Assembly: GCA_023398955.1 (NCBI GenBank)
Contig: JAEWRL010000227.1
Span: 1 to 64,000 of the forward strand
Reading direction: 5' to 3'
Origin: Pseudomonadota bacterium
GTDB taxonomy: Bacteria > Myxococcota_A > Polyangia > Polyangiales > Polyangiaceae
Length of the DNA: 64,000 nucleotides
The notes below the pieces were generated by a model that saw only the letters and a list, made by a program, of their open reading frames with translations, was not told the DNA's origin and made no database searches. Position numbers and translations under genes: made by a program. Numbering within the stretch: position 1 is the first letter of the stretch; every line of letters begins with the position of its first letter. Below are positions 34,917 to 45,000 of the stretch, in pieces.

Positions 34917-35848
34917 GCACCATTCCCGTCGGCAGTCCTTGGATTTCTCCGGGTCAGCGGGATCGCCTCCGCGGCGTGCTCGGAGTCGGCAGGTCGCAAG
35001 CACGCTTGGTCGGCCGATTCCTGTCGGGTCACCGACCCCACCAGCCGCACGCTTCGAGCAGGGTCGATGATAGCCAGATCGATGTAGCTGCGGGCCAGCC
35101 CGATGCCGCTGCCGACGACGCATCCCAGTTTGGCGGACGAAAGAGCAGCGTTCAAGCAGTCCTCGAGATGGTGGCGCCTCGAGAGCCTCTCGTGCTCGCT
35201 CCGGCGGGAGTCGTCGAGCTCGACATAACAGAAATGCTCACGGTGTCGGGAAAAACGGCCCGAATAGAAGGGATCTCCCCTCAGCAGACTGTGCAGCATC
35301 TCCGGCATCCACGTGGTGGCGGTGACGAGGTCGCGTTGGGGGATGGCGTCGCTTCCCTCGATGATGCCCTGCAGGGTTGGATCGAGCTCGAACATCACCC
35401 ATGGCTGGCTACCGAAGCGCTCGTGGCATGGACAGTCCGGAAGACCAGCCCTCAGCGCCCGTATGCCAGCGACGATTCGCGCCGCGACGCCGTCGAGAGT
35501 CATAAAGCCGCCGCTTGGAGCTGGTTGCAGGACCTTAAGGACACCCATGCCACCCATGGGAGCCGATTCAATGGACCCAACCCAGGCGTTCACCACTCGA
35601 GGGCCAAGCTGCTGTTGCAGCAGATACTCAACGAGTTCATGCGGCTGGCTGGGCCCGGTCGCCCGCCGCGGCGTGCCGAGGATGACCTCGATGAGATGCC
35701 CTCGGCCAAACCCCACCCGCGCGCAGAGCTGGCGGAGGGCAGAGGCGTCCTTCGAACCCATCGCCGAGAGAGTGGCTTTGAAGCTGGCGTGAACCTGGGG
35801 CTCCTCCACGGAGTTCTCGCCTGGTTCATCGGAGTTGCGGAAGCCCAT
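34913..35848 (-). CDS. Uncharacterised 311-aa protein
   Basis: Starts MGFRNSDEPGENSVEEPQVH; no signal peptide or membrane segment. It contains FGRGHLIEVILGTPRRATGP, a Gly-rich VGSIESAPMGGMGVLKVLQP and a Cys-containing LPDCPCHERFGSQPWVMFEL; the C-terminal third is charged. I do not recognise it. An open frame reaches 66 codons further upstream, but without sequence that resembles the rest. It overlaps the envelope-protein gene by 4 bp at the 3' ends (convergent) and is divergent from the LysM gene. Confidence 0.6.
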   Translation of the reverse strand: MGFRNSDEPGENSVEEPQVHASFKATLSAMGSKDASALRQLCARVGFGRGHLIEVILGTPRRATGPSQPHELVEYLLQQQLGPRVVNAWVGSIESAPMGGMGVLKVLQPAPSGGFMTLDGVAARIVAGIRALRAGLPDCPCHERFGSQPWVMFELDPTLQGIIEGSDAIPQRDLVTATTWMPEMLHSLLRGDPFYSGRFSRHREHFCYVELDDSRRSEHERLSRRHHLEDCLNAALSSAKLGCVVGSGIGLARSYIDLAIIDPARSVRLVGSVTRQESADQACLRPADSEHAAEAIPLTRRNPRTADGNGA

Positions 35849-36113
35849 GTCGAGAAGCTTGCCCCATAGTTGTGGAGTACCGGCCCCGCAATGTTGCCTA
35901 CGGCCTTTTCGGCGGGCACCTGATTGCATCGGCTTCTGGTTCGACGCAGACAACGCCATGCCGTGCCACAGGCGGAGCGATCCCGCAGCGAGAACGAGGC
36001 TCTCCGGCGTTGCTGGATCAGGGTTCTGGTCTTGGGCCGAAAGCATTCAGGCTCAGTGGAAGTCGTACGTATTCTTGCAACCGTGGTGTGATCGCGCCAA
36101 CGTCTGGCACGGC

Positions 36114-37283
36114 ATGTGGCACTCTAGAAGGACACCGTGGTTGGCACCGCTGGTCGTCGCGAGCACGCTGATGCTCGTGACGCTTGTCGTCGCGGCTTCG
36201 CGGGAGCTGGTCCACGAGGTCGCCCAGGGCCAGACACTGTCGGGCATCGCGCAACGTTACGGTGTTTCCGTTGACGCGCTGCAGGCCCGCAACGAACTAA
36301 CCTCTTCACATATCCGGTCGGGGCAGCGGCTCATCGTACCGCCCAAGGGCTGGGAGCGGGGTGACCCCACCCCCGGGGGGGCCGTCAGCGCTGGCTCCAC
36401 CGAGAAACCAGCGGCCTGGACACAGACGCAGAAATCCGTATCCGAGCGGGGAGGGGTCAATCCCTGCAACAGTCCCGATCCGGGATTTGGAGTCTACACC
36501 CGCTGGCAGCGCGGTATCGCCATGGGGCAGTGGATCGCGCCGGAGCGCGGAGGGCTCACGCGAGCTGGCCGCTTCGACCTGATGATCCATTTCCACGGCC
36601 ATGAGCCGGCTCGCAAAGAATGGGTGCGGGTGATGGACGGTGCGGTGCTCGTGGGCATCGATCTGGGGACTGGTTCGGGTGCCTACTTCAACGCCTTTGC
36701 CTCGCCGCGGACCTTCGAGGTCCTGATCGAGAGCATAGAGAAGGCGGTCGCACGTCACGCGGGGCGGTCGCGCGCTCGCGTTCGGCACGTTGGTGTCAGC
36801 GGTTGGAGTGCGGGCTATGGCGCTATTCAGCAGATCATCGCTCAGCCCCTTGGCAAGCGGCTGGTGGACACCGTCGTTCTCCTAGACGGGCTCCACTGCG
36901 GGTACGGTGGCCGTTCTCTGAATGGCGAGCAGATCGCCCCGTTCATCGACTGGGCGCGGCGGGCTGCTCGCGGAGAGGTCACCATGTTCGTCAGCCACTC
37001 TTCCATCATTCCTCCCGGATACGCCTCGACGACCGAGACGGCGGGGCTGCTCGTGGAGCGTGTCGGCGGGAAGTTGAGGATGGCACGACCGCGCGCCGGG
37101 GAGCCGATGGGCCTCGAACTGATCCGTCGCTATACCAGGGGCCGCTTCCACGTCCGAGGCTACGCGGGGAATGGTCCCTTGGATCATTGCGCGCACCTGG
37201 GACTGTTTCGAGATGTTCTAAAGGTGCACGTGAGACCGCGCTGGGGCTCTCCCCGCGGCTTCAAGACCAATAGGCACAGCTGA
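36114..37283 (+). CDS. LysM-domain protein with alpha/beta-hydrolase-like C-terminus
   Basis: A 389-aa exported or membrane-anchored protein. The N-terminal MWHSRRTPWLAPLVVASTL starts a single membrane or signal segment. Residues 35-80 are a LysM domain (HEVAQGQTLSGIAQRYGVSV, then IRSGQRLIVPP) that binds peptidoglycan or chitin-like glycans. The C-terminal 250 residues contain FDLMIHFHGHEPA, GIDLGTGSGAYFN, the nucleophile-elbow-like VSGWSAGYGAI and a late DHCAHLGL, resembling an esterase-type serine hydrolase. Combining LysM with a hydrolase suggests a cell-wall-associated esterase, but the catalytic Asp and His are not certain. Confidence 0.75.
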   Translation: MWHSRRTPWLAPLVVASTLMLVTLVVAASRELVHEVAQGQTLSGIAQRYGVSVDALQARNELTSSHIRSGQRLIVPPKGWERGDPTPGGAVSAGSTEKPAAWTQTQKSVSERGGVNPCNSPDPGFGVYTRWQRGIAMGQWIAPERGGLTRAGRFDLMIHFHGHEPARKEWVRVMDGAVLVGIDLGTGSGAYFNAFASPRTFEVLIESIEKAVARHAGRSRARVRHVGVSGWSAGYGAIQQIIAQPLGKRLVDTVVLLDGLHCGYGGRSLNGEQIAPFIDWARRAARGEVTMFVSHSSIIPPGYASTTETAGLLVERVGGKLRMARPRAGEPMGLELIRRYTRGRFHVRGYAGNGPLDHCAHLGLFRDVLKVHVRPRWGSPRGFKTNRHS

Positions 37284-37398
37284 TTCTGTCGGTCTTGGTC
37301 GGTCGGCGCAACGGGGCGGCGGACGCTTCGAGAGGCGTCGCCTGCGCTGCGCAGTTGGGGTGGACGGTCGTCGACCCATCGAGTATCTGTCGGGTCGC

Positions 37399-37480
37399 GC
37401 ACGAGTGGCGGAACTGGCAGACGCGCCGGATTTAGGTTCCGGTACCGCAAGGTGTGGAGGTTCAAGTCCTCTCTCGTGCA
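37399..37480 (+). tRNA. tRNA-Leu (TAG anticodon)
   Basis: A class II tRNA with a long variable arm. The acceptor arms GCACGAG and CTCGTGC pair fully. The anticodon loop TTTAGGT, closed by a 5-bp stem, places TAG at 37433-37435. The variable arm has ACCGCAAGGT and the T arm carries GTTCAAGTC. The 3' end reads A-CC-G, so CCA is not encoded. It reads CUA and other CUN leucine codons. Confidence 0.95.
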
Positions 37481-37707
37481 CCGAGTAGACGTTGGGCGCC
37501 ATTGGCACCCGGATCCTGCAAGGGTCGGCCTTCTGACGCATCAGTCGCTCGATTGAGCAGGGGTCATCGATGACTGCGCGACTGGCATTTTCTGCGCTGG
37601 CGCTTCGGATCGCGTGAAACCTGCGGCGCGGAGCTGCTGGCGCCCAGGCGTCGTTGGGGTATGGGAAGCGGCTCATCGGCGCTGAAGAGCGGCGCAGGCA
37701 GCAGTAC

Positions 37708-38940
37708 ATGGGAATTCGCGAACGCATTCAGGACCCCAATATTCTCCGCATCTTTGCGGCTACGTTCGCCCTGGGGCTCGCCTACGGCATGGCGATCTCC
37801 CTCATCGCCGTCTTCCTCGACCAGCGAGGCTTTGGCAAGGACGACATTGGTTCCCTAGCGGCCTGGTTTGCCATGGGCATCGTCCTGCTCTCCCTTCCCA
37901 TGGGGAGCTTGATTGAACGCTACTCAGCCAAGACCACGCTCGTCGTTGCCTTGGCTGGCTACGCGGTCACCGTTGCCACCTTTCCGTTCCTGGAGTCTTA
38001 CGCGGCGATCGCCGCGGTGCGCTTGCTCGACGGCGCGTGCTCCGTAGGGGTGTGGGTTAGCTCGGAAACTATACTCCTGTCGCGCGCGGGGCGAAAGGAC
38101 AAGGCGTTCGTTACGAGCCTATACGCGATCATGGTCGCAGTCGGATATGTTGTTGGCCCTATCTTCGCACGAGGGTTGTCGAGCGTTGCGCCCTACGCTG
38201 TCGTGTTCGTCGTTGCGGGGGTGATTGCACTCGGGGCGAGCGTCTTCGTGGGACTCAAGTTGGAGCGCTCGTTACCGGCTGCGGAGTGTCCCGCGCCCGG
38301 AGGGGTGGCCTCGATCGCCGGGCCCGCCCGCCGTATCCTCTGGCGAATCAAGAACTCTTGCTACGCGGCCTTCGCCTACGGCTACTTCCAAGCCAGCGTG
38401 GTTCTCTTCCTGCCGCTCTACCTGATCGAGAGCAAAGGCGTGCAGGCAGAGCAGACCATCCTGATGCCGGCCTATTTCGCGGCGGGGATGCTCCTGTTCT
38501 CGAATCTCGGTGGCCGAATCGGTGACCGCCGGGGGCACCTGGCCGTCATGCGACTGCTGGCTGCCGTGGGCGTGTCGATGATCCTGGGCTTCGTGTATCT
38601 CGAGTCTTTCTTGTGGATGGCGGTCGCTGTCTTCGTGGCTGGAGCGAGCCTCGCGACCATTTCGCCCTTGAGCTTGGCCCTTCAAGGCGTCGTCGTCAGC
38701 CACGCTGAGTACGCCAGAGCGAACTCCATCTATAACGCCTTTTATGCTGCAGGAATGCTGCTCGGACCGCCCATTTCGAGCGCACTCTTCGCTCGCCATG
38801 GCGGAGGTTTGATGCTCTACCACCTTGCGGCGCTCTGGATGGGATTCGTAGTCTTCTCGGTAGTCTTCTACAGGGACGATCCTGCGTCTCGTTCGGGCGT
38901 ACTTCGGGCGCAGGCGCCCCAGGGGACGGCCGCGGACTAA
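37708..38940 (+). CDS. Major facilitator superfamily transporter
   Basis: A 410-aa membrane protein with about 12 hydrophobic segments split by a cytoplasmic loop after TM6 (LERSLPAAECPAPGG). The loop between TM2 and TM3 has GSLIERYSAKTTLVVALAG, and the matching loop in the second half has LGGRIGDRRGHLAVM, both in the style of the MFS A motif. The group resembles YfcJ/sugar-efflux-like MFS proteins; the substrate is unknown. The ATG at 37708 is preferred over an upstream TTG because it is followed directly by the first helix region. Confidence 0.85.
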   Translation: MGIRERIQDPNILRIFAATFALGLAYGMAISLIAVFLDQRGFGKDDIGSLAAWFAMGIVLLSLPMGSLIERYSAKTTLVVALAGYAVTVATFPFLESYAAIAAVRLLDGACSVGVWVSSETILLSRAGRKDKAFVTSLYAIMVAVGYVVGPIFARGLSSVAPYAVVFVVAGVIALGASVFVGLKLERSLPAAECPAPGGVASIAGPARRILWRIKNSCYAAFAYGYFQASVVLFLPLYLIESKGVQAEQTILMPAYFAAGMLLFSNLGGRIGDRRGHLAVMRLLAAVGVSMILGFVYLESFLWMAVAVFVAGASLATISPLSLALQGVVVSHAEYARANSIYNAFYAAGMLLGPPISSALFARHGGGLMLYHLAALWMGFVVFSVVFYRDDPASRSGVLRAQAPQGTAAD

Positions 38941-39191
38941 CCCGCCCCTGGAGCAGCAGCGGGGTCATCTGCCGGTAGCGGTTCGCCCCGTCGGCGTCTT
39001 TCGAGCTCCAGTTCCACTTCCCTAACGAGTTCACGGAGCCATGCCCGCCCTGGGCGAAACCCCGTGACATATTCGAACGCCGCAGCGAAGGCTTCGGGCT
39101 CCCGCAGCTCCGGATCGGCCTCCACGAGTTGGGCCAAGCGCCGTGCGGTCGTGCCGCGGTCGATGAACTGGCGTCCAGCGTTGCGTCGCAT
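38937..39191 (-). CDS. Small hypothetical protein, 84 aa
   Basis: MRRNAGRQFIDRGTTARRLA then LVEADPELREPEAFAAAFEY, with a charged helical C-terminus ending in a Pro/Ala tail. No recognised domain; length and charge suggest a helical soluble protein. It overlaps the MFS stop by 4 bp on the other strand. The open frame extends 27 codons further upstream, but the ATG at 39191 gives a more natural start. Confidence 0.5.
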   Translation of the reverse strand: MRRNAGRQFIDRGTTARRLAQLVEADPELREPEAFAAAFEYVTGFRPGRAWLRELVREVELELERRRRGEPLPADDPAAAPGAG

Positions 39192-39350
39192 TGCAGTCAC
39201 CTCTCCAGACCTAACGGCGTATGGAGCTTCCGGCGGCCACGTGGTTCTGCCATTTTGAGCGTTTACTCCCACCCAAGCAAGCGCCGCCGCCTGGCGCTCC
39301 GAGTTCGGCCCGCGACCATGGAGTGGTGCGGCACTGTGCCGGCATGGGCA

Positions 39351-39515
39351 CTAGGAACGAAGCTTGCCGGGCTTCTCGGGTTGGCAGAGGTACTTCTTCC
39401 GGTTCGCCAGGCGGCCGCAGCGGGTGCAAATGAGTCTTGGTTCCTCCACTTTTGCCAGGTAGCGGTCGGGTGCCTCCTTCAGTTGTCGAGTTCTCTTGCA
39501 CAGGGGCCTTGTCAT
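39351..39515 (-). CDS. 54-aa zinc-ribbon-like protein
   Basis: A short frame on the minus strand starting MTRPLCKRTRQLKEAPDRYL and ending in a zinc-ribbon-like half: ICTRCGRLANRKKYLC, then QPEKPGKLRS. The Cys pattern is C-x32-C-x2-C-x12-C, with CxxCGR and LCxPxK motifs. As far as I recall, this short CxxCGRxANxxxxLCxP protein recurs in delta-proteobacterial and myxobacterial genomes without a known role. A longer antisense frame covers it in another register but lacks this pattern. No strong ribosome-binding site is visible. I trust the Cys pattern more than the start. Confidence 0.65.
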   Translation of the reverse strand: MTRPLCKRTRQLKEAPDRYLAKVEEPRLICTRCGRLANRKKYLCQPEKPGKLRS

Positions 39516-39683
39516 ACACGGGCTTTACCAGGCAACCGATGCTGCGGTCGACCCCGCACCGGGGTGATCCTGCTCGCACGCGCTGCGCCCGGCACCATGG
39601 ACGCGTCCCGCTGGCGCCGCCCGAAAGCGCGAGTAAATACGCGAGAGGCACACGCGCTTCGACCGGCGCGCCTTCGCTGTACC

Positions 39684-40793
39684 ATGGCTCTCAAGAACCC
39701 CATATCGACGAGCATCGCGGCAATTCGGCAGCTCGTGAAGCTCCGCGTGGCTCCCGGCGCCGCTCCTGGAACACTGCGGGCCAAGCCCGGTGAGCAGCAG
39801 ACGGTCGTTCGCGTCATGTCCTATGGTCCGGAGGGCTTGGTCGAACGCGTCGTGGAGGACCCCGCGGAGCTTCCGAGCATTCTCTCCAGTGCATCCACGA
39901 CGTGGATCGACATCGATGGTTTGGGGAATCTGTCGACACTGCGGAGGGTATCCGAGCGCATCGGGCTCCACCCGCTCGCCCTCGAGGATGCGGTGCACTC
40001 GCGCCAGCGCGCAAAGATCGAAGCCTACCCTGAACATGACTTCATCGTAATACGGATGCCCAGTTTCGATGGTCGCGTCATCACCGAGCAACTGAGCATC
40101 TTCGTCGCCAAGCGATTCGTCGTGACCATGCAGGGAGCCCGCCCGGGTGATTGTCTCGATCCTGTTCGAGAGCGAATCCGAGCCGGTACCCGAGAGATCC
40201 GTTCTCGCGGCAGTAGCTATCTTGCTTACGCTCTGGTGGACACCGTCACGGACCAGTACTTCCCCGTACTCGATTTGGTTGGTGAGCACTTGGAGACGCT
40301 GGAGCGGCAAGTCACGCTCGGGCAGCTCTCGGATGCCCCGGCGCGCATCAACGAAGCCAAGCACGATCTGTTGGCTCTAGGCCGGCTGGTACTGCCGATC
40401 CGTGACACCCTGCGATTGCTGACCCGGGATGCTGGGGACTTCGTCGCGGAAGACGTTCGCATTTACTTCCGTGACACGCTGGACCACGCGGCACAGCTGA
40501 CTGACGTGGTGGACTCCTACCGAGAAGTCGCTGCCGGGCTGATGGATATCCACTTCTCGATCCAAGGGCAGCGCATGAACGAGATCATCAAGGTGTTGAC
40601 GCTGATCTCGACGATCTTCATTCCCCTGTCCTTCATTGCTGGCGTATACGGGATGAACTTCGATGTGACGGCATCGAAGTGGAACATGCCGGAGCTCGAA
40701 TCGCCGTACGGGTACCCCGGGGTCCTAGGACTCATGGGGGCAGTAGCCGCCTTGCTCCTGGTATTCTTCTGGCGTCGGGGTTGGTTTCGCTGA
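39684..40793 (+). CDS. corA: Magnesium/cobalt transporter CorA
   Basis: A 369-aa pentameric divalent-cation channel. The long cytoplasmic N-domain (WIDIDGLGN, HPLALEDAVHSRQRAKIE) leads to the two C-terminal membrane helices: TLISTIFIPLSFIAGVYGMN holds the YGMN selectivity motif, and GLMGAVAALLLVFFWRRGWF is the second helix. Length fits CorA proteins (316-370 aa). The ATG at 39684 is chosen for length; a longer frame exists upstream but reads as non-coding. Convergent with bioB. Confidence 0.95.
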   Translation: MALKNPISTSIAAIRQLVKLRVAPGAAPGTLRAKPGEQQTVVRVMSYGPEGLVERVVEDPAELPSILSSASTTWIDIDGLGNLSTLRRVSERIGLHPLALEDAVHSRQRAKIEAYPEHDFIVIRMPSFDGRVITEQLSIFVAKRFVVTMQGARPGDCLDPVRERIRAGTREIRSRGSSYLAYALVDTVTDQYFPVLDLVGEHLETLERQVTLGQLSDAPARINEAKHDLLALGRLVLPIRDTLRLLTRDAGDFVAEDVRIYFRDTLDHAAQLTDVVDSYREVAAGLMDIHFSIQGQRMNEIIKVLTLISTIFIPLSFIAGVYGMNFDVTASKWNMPELESPYGYPGVLGLMGAVAALLLVFFWRRGWFR

Positions 40794-40964
40794 AGTGCCG
40801 CCCTGCCTTGCACGCCCTCGCGGCGCCGGCACTCGGATCTCTAGCCCCATTTGCCCGCTAGACGGTCGACGGAGCCGAGCTCACCCTCTGCCTACATGCC
40901 GCGAGCTGCAGCGCGACCTGAACGCTAGCACCGAGATCGTCTCTCCGTGCGATTCTCTGATCGG

Positions 40965-41981
40965 CTAGCGCGCGGCAGTTGGGGATGGGTGCTCCCCGCT
41001 CCGCACCACGAGCCCCAGACGATCGAGCAGGGCGAGATCCTCCTCCAGCGATCGCCCGTCCGTGGTCAGGTAGTTGCCAGTCATGATTCCGCTCGCGCCG
41101 AACTCGAAGATTCGTGGGTGGGCGCCGCCGAGACATTGTTCGCGACCGCCGCAAACCAGTATGTCTTGGTGGGGTAGAGCAAACCGGAGCAGGGCGATGA
41201 TGCGCAGGCAGCGCTCTGGCGTCAGACCTACCGAAGCCGGTAGCGCCACTCCGGCGATGGGAACGCGAAAGTTCACAGGAACCGCCGCCGGCGCGATTTC
41301 GCGCAGATGGAGCGCCAGCTCCAGGACCTGCTCGTCGCTTTCCCCCATTCCGAAGAGGCCGCCGACGCACAAGGACAAACCCGCGTCTCGCGCGGCTGCA
41401 ATCGTCTCGAGCTTCTGGTCGTATGTATGGGAGCTGCAGACCTGCGCGAAGTGGGTCCGAGAAGTCTCTAGGTTGCAGTGGTAGCGCGAGAGCCCCGCCG
41501 CCGCGAGGACATCGAAGTCCGAGGCTCGGAGCAACCCTAGCGAGGCGCAGCGGCCTCTTCCCTCTCCCGCGGCGCGCAGGGCTTCCGCAATCCGATTGAC
41601 CTCGTTCACTGAGGCTCGACGCCCCGATGCCACCAGCGAAAGACGGTGAATGACAGCTTCGCTACTGCTGCGCAGAAACGCGGTCATGCGCTCGCTCGAG
41701 TGCAGCGGGTAGCTCTGGATGTCTGCGCGCGACGTGCGCGCCTGGGAGCAGAAGCTGCAGTCTTCCGTGCAGTGTCCAGATTTGATGTTGGAGATGCTGC
41801 ACAGGTGGACCCCCTTTGGCGCAACCCGGTCCATCAGCAGGGCAATCCCCTCGGTGAGGTCCTCGACATGCTCGTCCGGGGACGTGGCGATGGCCACGAG
41901 CTCCGCTGGTGTGGCCGTTTGCCCACCAGCGATGCGCGTTGCAAGTGAGGTGGCATGGGCTCGGAGGGATGCAGCGGGCAT
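40965..41981 (-). CDS. bioB: Biotin synthase
   Basis: A 338-aa radical SAM enzyme that inserts sulfur into dethiobiotin. The CxxxCxxC cluster motif is GHCTEDCSFCSQA. Other BioB features: LCSISNIKSG before it, RYHCNLETSRTHFAQVC, GLSLCVGGLFGMGES, VPVNFRVPIAG and TGNYLTTDGRS at the end. The ATG at 41981 is preferred to the GTG five codons upstream. No bioA, bioD or bioF adjoins it, although the SPT-like enzyme at 14109 is a distant relative of BioF. It starts 79 bp after the stop of the large transglutaminase gene. Confidence 0.95.
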   Translation of the reverse strand: MPAASLRAHATSLATRIAGGQTATPAELVAIATSPDEHVEDLTEGIALLMDRVAPKGVHLCSISNIKSGHCTEDCSFCSQARTSRADIQSYPLHSSERMTAFLRSSSEAVIHRLSLVASGRRASVNEVNRIAEALRAAGEGRGRCASLGLLRASDFDVLAAAGLSRYHCNLETSRTHFAQVCSSHTYDQKLETIAAARDAGLSLCVGGLFGMGESDEQVLELALHLREIAPAAVPVNFRVPIAGVALPASVGLTPERCLRIIALLRFALPHQDILVCGGREQCLGGAHPRIFEFGASGIMTGNYLTTDGRSLEEDLALLDRLGLVVRSGEHPSPTAAR

Positions 41982-42060
41982 GGTTACTCTGCGCACCTAC
42001 CACGGATCGCGGGACGGATCGAAGTGGCGGTTGGCCCTGGCTCGGCCGCTCCGAAGCTTC

Positions 42061-45000
42061 TCAGGTACCGAGCCGCTTCAGGCGTTTCCGGGCGAGCGCG
42101 TAGGTGGAGGTCGGCCACGGTTTGCTTGGGCGCTGCACCTTCGCATAGGCGTGGCGCGCGGCCTCCCGAAGCCCGAAGTGCTCTGCCATGCGCCCGACCA
42201 CGAACCAGTCGATATCCGCCGGTTCCGGGGACTCGCGCTTCTGCCAGAGTTCGGTCAATGTCCGTCGCGCCTCGTCCACGCGTCCTAGTTCGGCGTAGAG
42301 GCACGCGAGGGTATGCAGGCGCGTTGCATCGCGGGTCATCTCGGCAGCGCGAAGTGCGTGTTCCAGGTCTCGCTCGCCCGCTCCGACGAACAGGCCCAAC
42401 CAGGCTTGGTTGTTCAAGCGCGTGCCGTCCGCTTCGCCTCTCTTGATGAGCTGATCGTTGAGCTGCCGCGCGCGCCTCATCTGACCTTGCGCTTCATGAA
42501 CGGCTACTTGGCGCGCCAACAGCTCCGTCCGTTCATCCTTATCTGCCCCTCGTAGCAGCGCGAGCACTCTTTTCTGGTACTCCGCGTATCGACCGAGCTC
42601 CCACAGAGCTCCCAGCGTCAGGTCACGCGCTATGGCAGATTCGGGAAGATCCTCATGCAGGGTGCGCGCGATCTCGTACTGTTGCTCCGGGCGCCCCAGA
42701 GTGGCGTAGGCTAGCGCCAGGGCATGGGACAGGACCTGCCGCCGTTTCGGATCATCGGTGGCGGCCCGCGCCTTCTCGAGAACCGGTACCGCTAGCTCGC
42801 CGTTGACGGACGTGGCGGCGAGCGCGGCCGCCGAGAGCATCACGTCTCCCTGGCCCGCCGAGTACAGGCGCGCAAAGGGCGCGACCCTCAACGGGTCTTC
42901 GCCGCCCACGGCGCGGAACGAATCCCGTGCCCAGTCGAGCCACCGGCGTGCGGCCTTGGCGTTGCCGCTTTTCGCCGCGTGCAGCGCCTCTGCGCCGAGC
43001 TCGGCCAAGTCGTCGCCAAACGCCCGGACGCGGTAGCCGTTCCTCTCTCTGACGACATACACATTGAAGCGCTTTCCAGCGCCATAGTCGAGCTTCGTCC
43101 GCACTCTGTAGCCCAGCTCGTCACTACCCTCGCTGTGGAGCTCCAGCCCCGCCACACCGATGTCTGCCGTCATTTCACCGCTGACGCTGCTGGTGCCCAC
43201 TGCGGCCCTCATGGCTTCGAACTCGTCGAGTGCACTCGATTTGCCGCTGCTCGAGAACCCGCGCCGGGAGAGGAGCTGTCGCCCGACCTCAGCCAGTTCG
43301 TCGTGGTCGCTGAGGGCTGCGGCAATCAGCTTGGTGACGACCTGTGCCGGTGTGTTTGTCGGGAGCTTGGCGACGTCCACCTTCTTCAGCTTGCGCAGCA
43401 CACGGGCCCGTGACTGCAGGCGCGTCGCGTCCGCGCTGCTGGCGATAGCCGATTCGACCAGCATCGCAGCGCCATCGTAGCGGCGGGCCAATGCCAGGGT
43501 CCCCGACGCGGCTTCCAGAGCATCTGCCAGCTCCTTTCCCGTCAAGGACAGCCGCTTCGCCTCGGCGATTGCTGCTTCTGGGCCGCTCAGGGCCGCAGCG
43601 TTCATGATCGCGAGGTCTGCAGGGATGCTCTGCGCGCCCAGCTTCGACAGGCGCTGGCTCAGCTCCTCGTGACGTTTAGCCCAGAAGAGCGCATAGAGCG
43701 CGTTGTGTCGGAAGGCGCCCTCGGAGAACTCGGCCAGCTCCTTCTCCGGAATGGCATCATAGATGCGGATGGCTTCGTCCAGATCCCGGCTTGCATACCG
43801 CTTGCCGTGATCGTCGTGTTCGAGGACAACCGCGATGCGCAAGCGCGATTCGAGGTCCTCGGGGGCCATCTGATAAGCTTTGCGGTACGCGGCCAGCGCT
43901 CCGACACGATCGTAACCGTAGCCGAGGTCGGTGCCCGCGGCATTCTGGGACAACAGCGATCCCAGCTCGCGCTGCAGTGTGGCGTTCTGCGGCGCTAGCT
44001 CGGCTGCGCGCCGCGCCTCGCGTCGCGCGGCGTCCATGAGGTAGGGGGCCAGAATCCAGGCCACGCGCATTCGAGCGAAGCCATCCTGCGGTGCCCGTTC
44101 GAGCTCGCGCTGCGCGAGCCGTGCCGCAGCGAGTGGCTTGCCCGCCTCACTGAGCGTCTTGGCCTCATGATTGAAGTAAACGTGAGGAATCAATGTTTGG
44201 CGGTACTTCCAGAGTGCTTGGCGGAACTGCTTGACCTCAGATGCCGAGTAGAGAGCCTTCCCCGTCGTGAATCGTGCTTTCACCTCCACCGCGCCGCTGG
44301 GGGTCTTCGTGACGGTTCGCGTTAGCCGCGCCGGGCCAAGTGCTATGTCGGTCGGCTCTGGGAGGCGTGACGCCGTGAAACCCGGCGGCGCATGGATCTT
44401 CCATAAGAGCTCGGCATCGTAAGGGACAGGCAGCGCCAGCGGTCCCCGGCGATCTTGGTCGCCTTGGCTGCCGGTGAGCACGGACGGCAACCAGGACCAG
44501 AGTACGTCTTCACGGGCTTCCGTTGAGGCGTCCAATATGGCGGTCACACCAACGCTGCTGTCGTCTGCCGCGAACTCGACCTCGTAGGGACGCTCGAGAG
44601 CGTGAGCATCATCGTAGCGGATTTTTCCTACGTCCTTCGTGTAGTACATGCGCTCGGCATACTCGGAGAGTCCTTTCTTTACGTCCCGCTGCGGGCGGGC
44701 GAAGGTGGCCCGGAGCTCCGATTCCATGAAACCCGTTGCTTGCGACCGCTCGACGACCCTGGCGTTTCCATGGTTGCCGAGGAATACCTCCCGCTCCTCC
44801 CGATAGGTGTTCATGGCGGGGTCAGCGCTGGGCGTGCGAACGAGCCCCACGGAATCGGACGTCGCGACGAGGGCGAGCCGCCCCTGGTCGCCGACAGGCA
44901 ATGAGCCCGGACGGACGAACTCAGCGGTAGGATCCAGCCAAACCGGCGGCTCCGTAGCCACGACCACGATCATGTGATTGAAGACATCGAACGCGGGGAG

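Noticed and set aside
37399..37480. tRNA-Leu as an integration site
   Set aside because: No integrase, no duplicated tRNA end and only normal genes on both sides.
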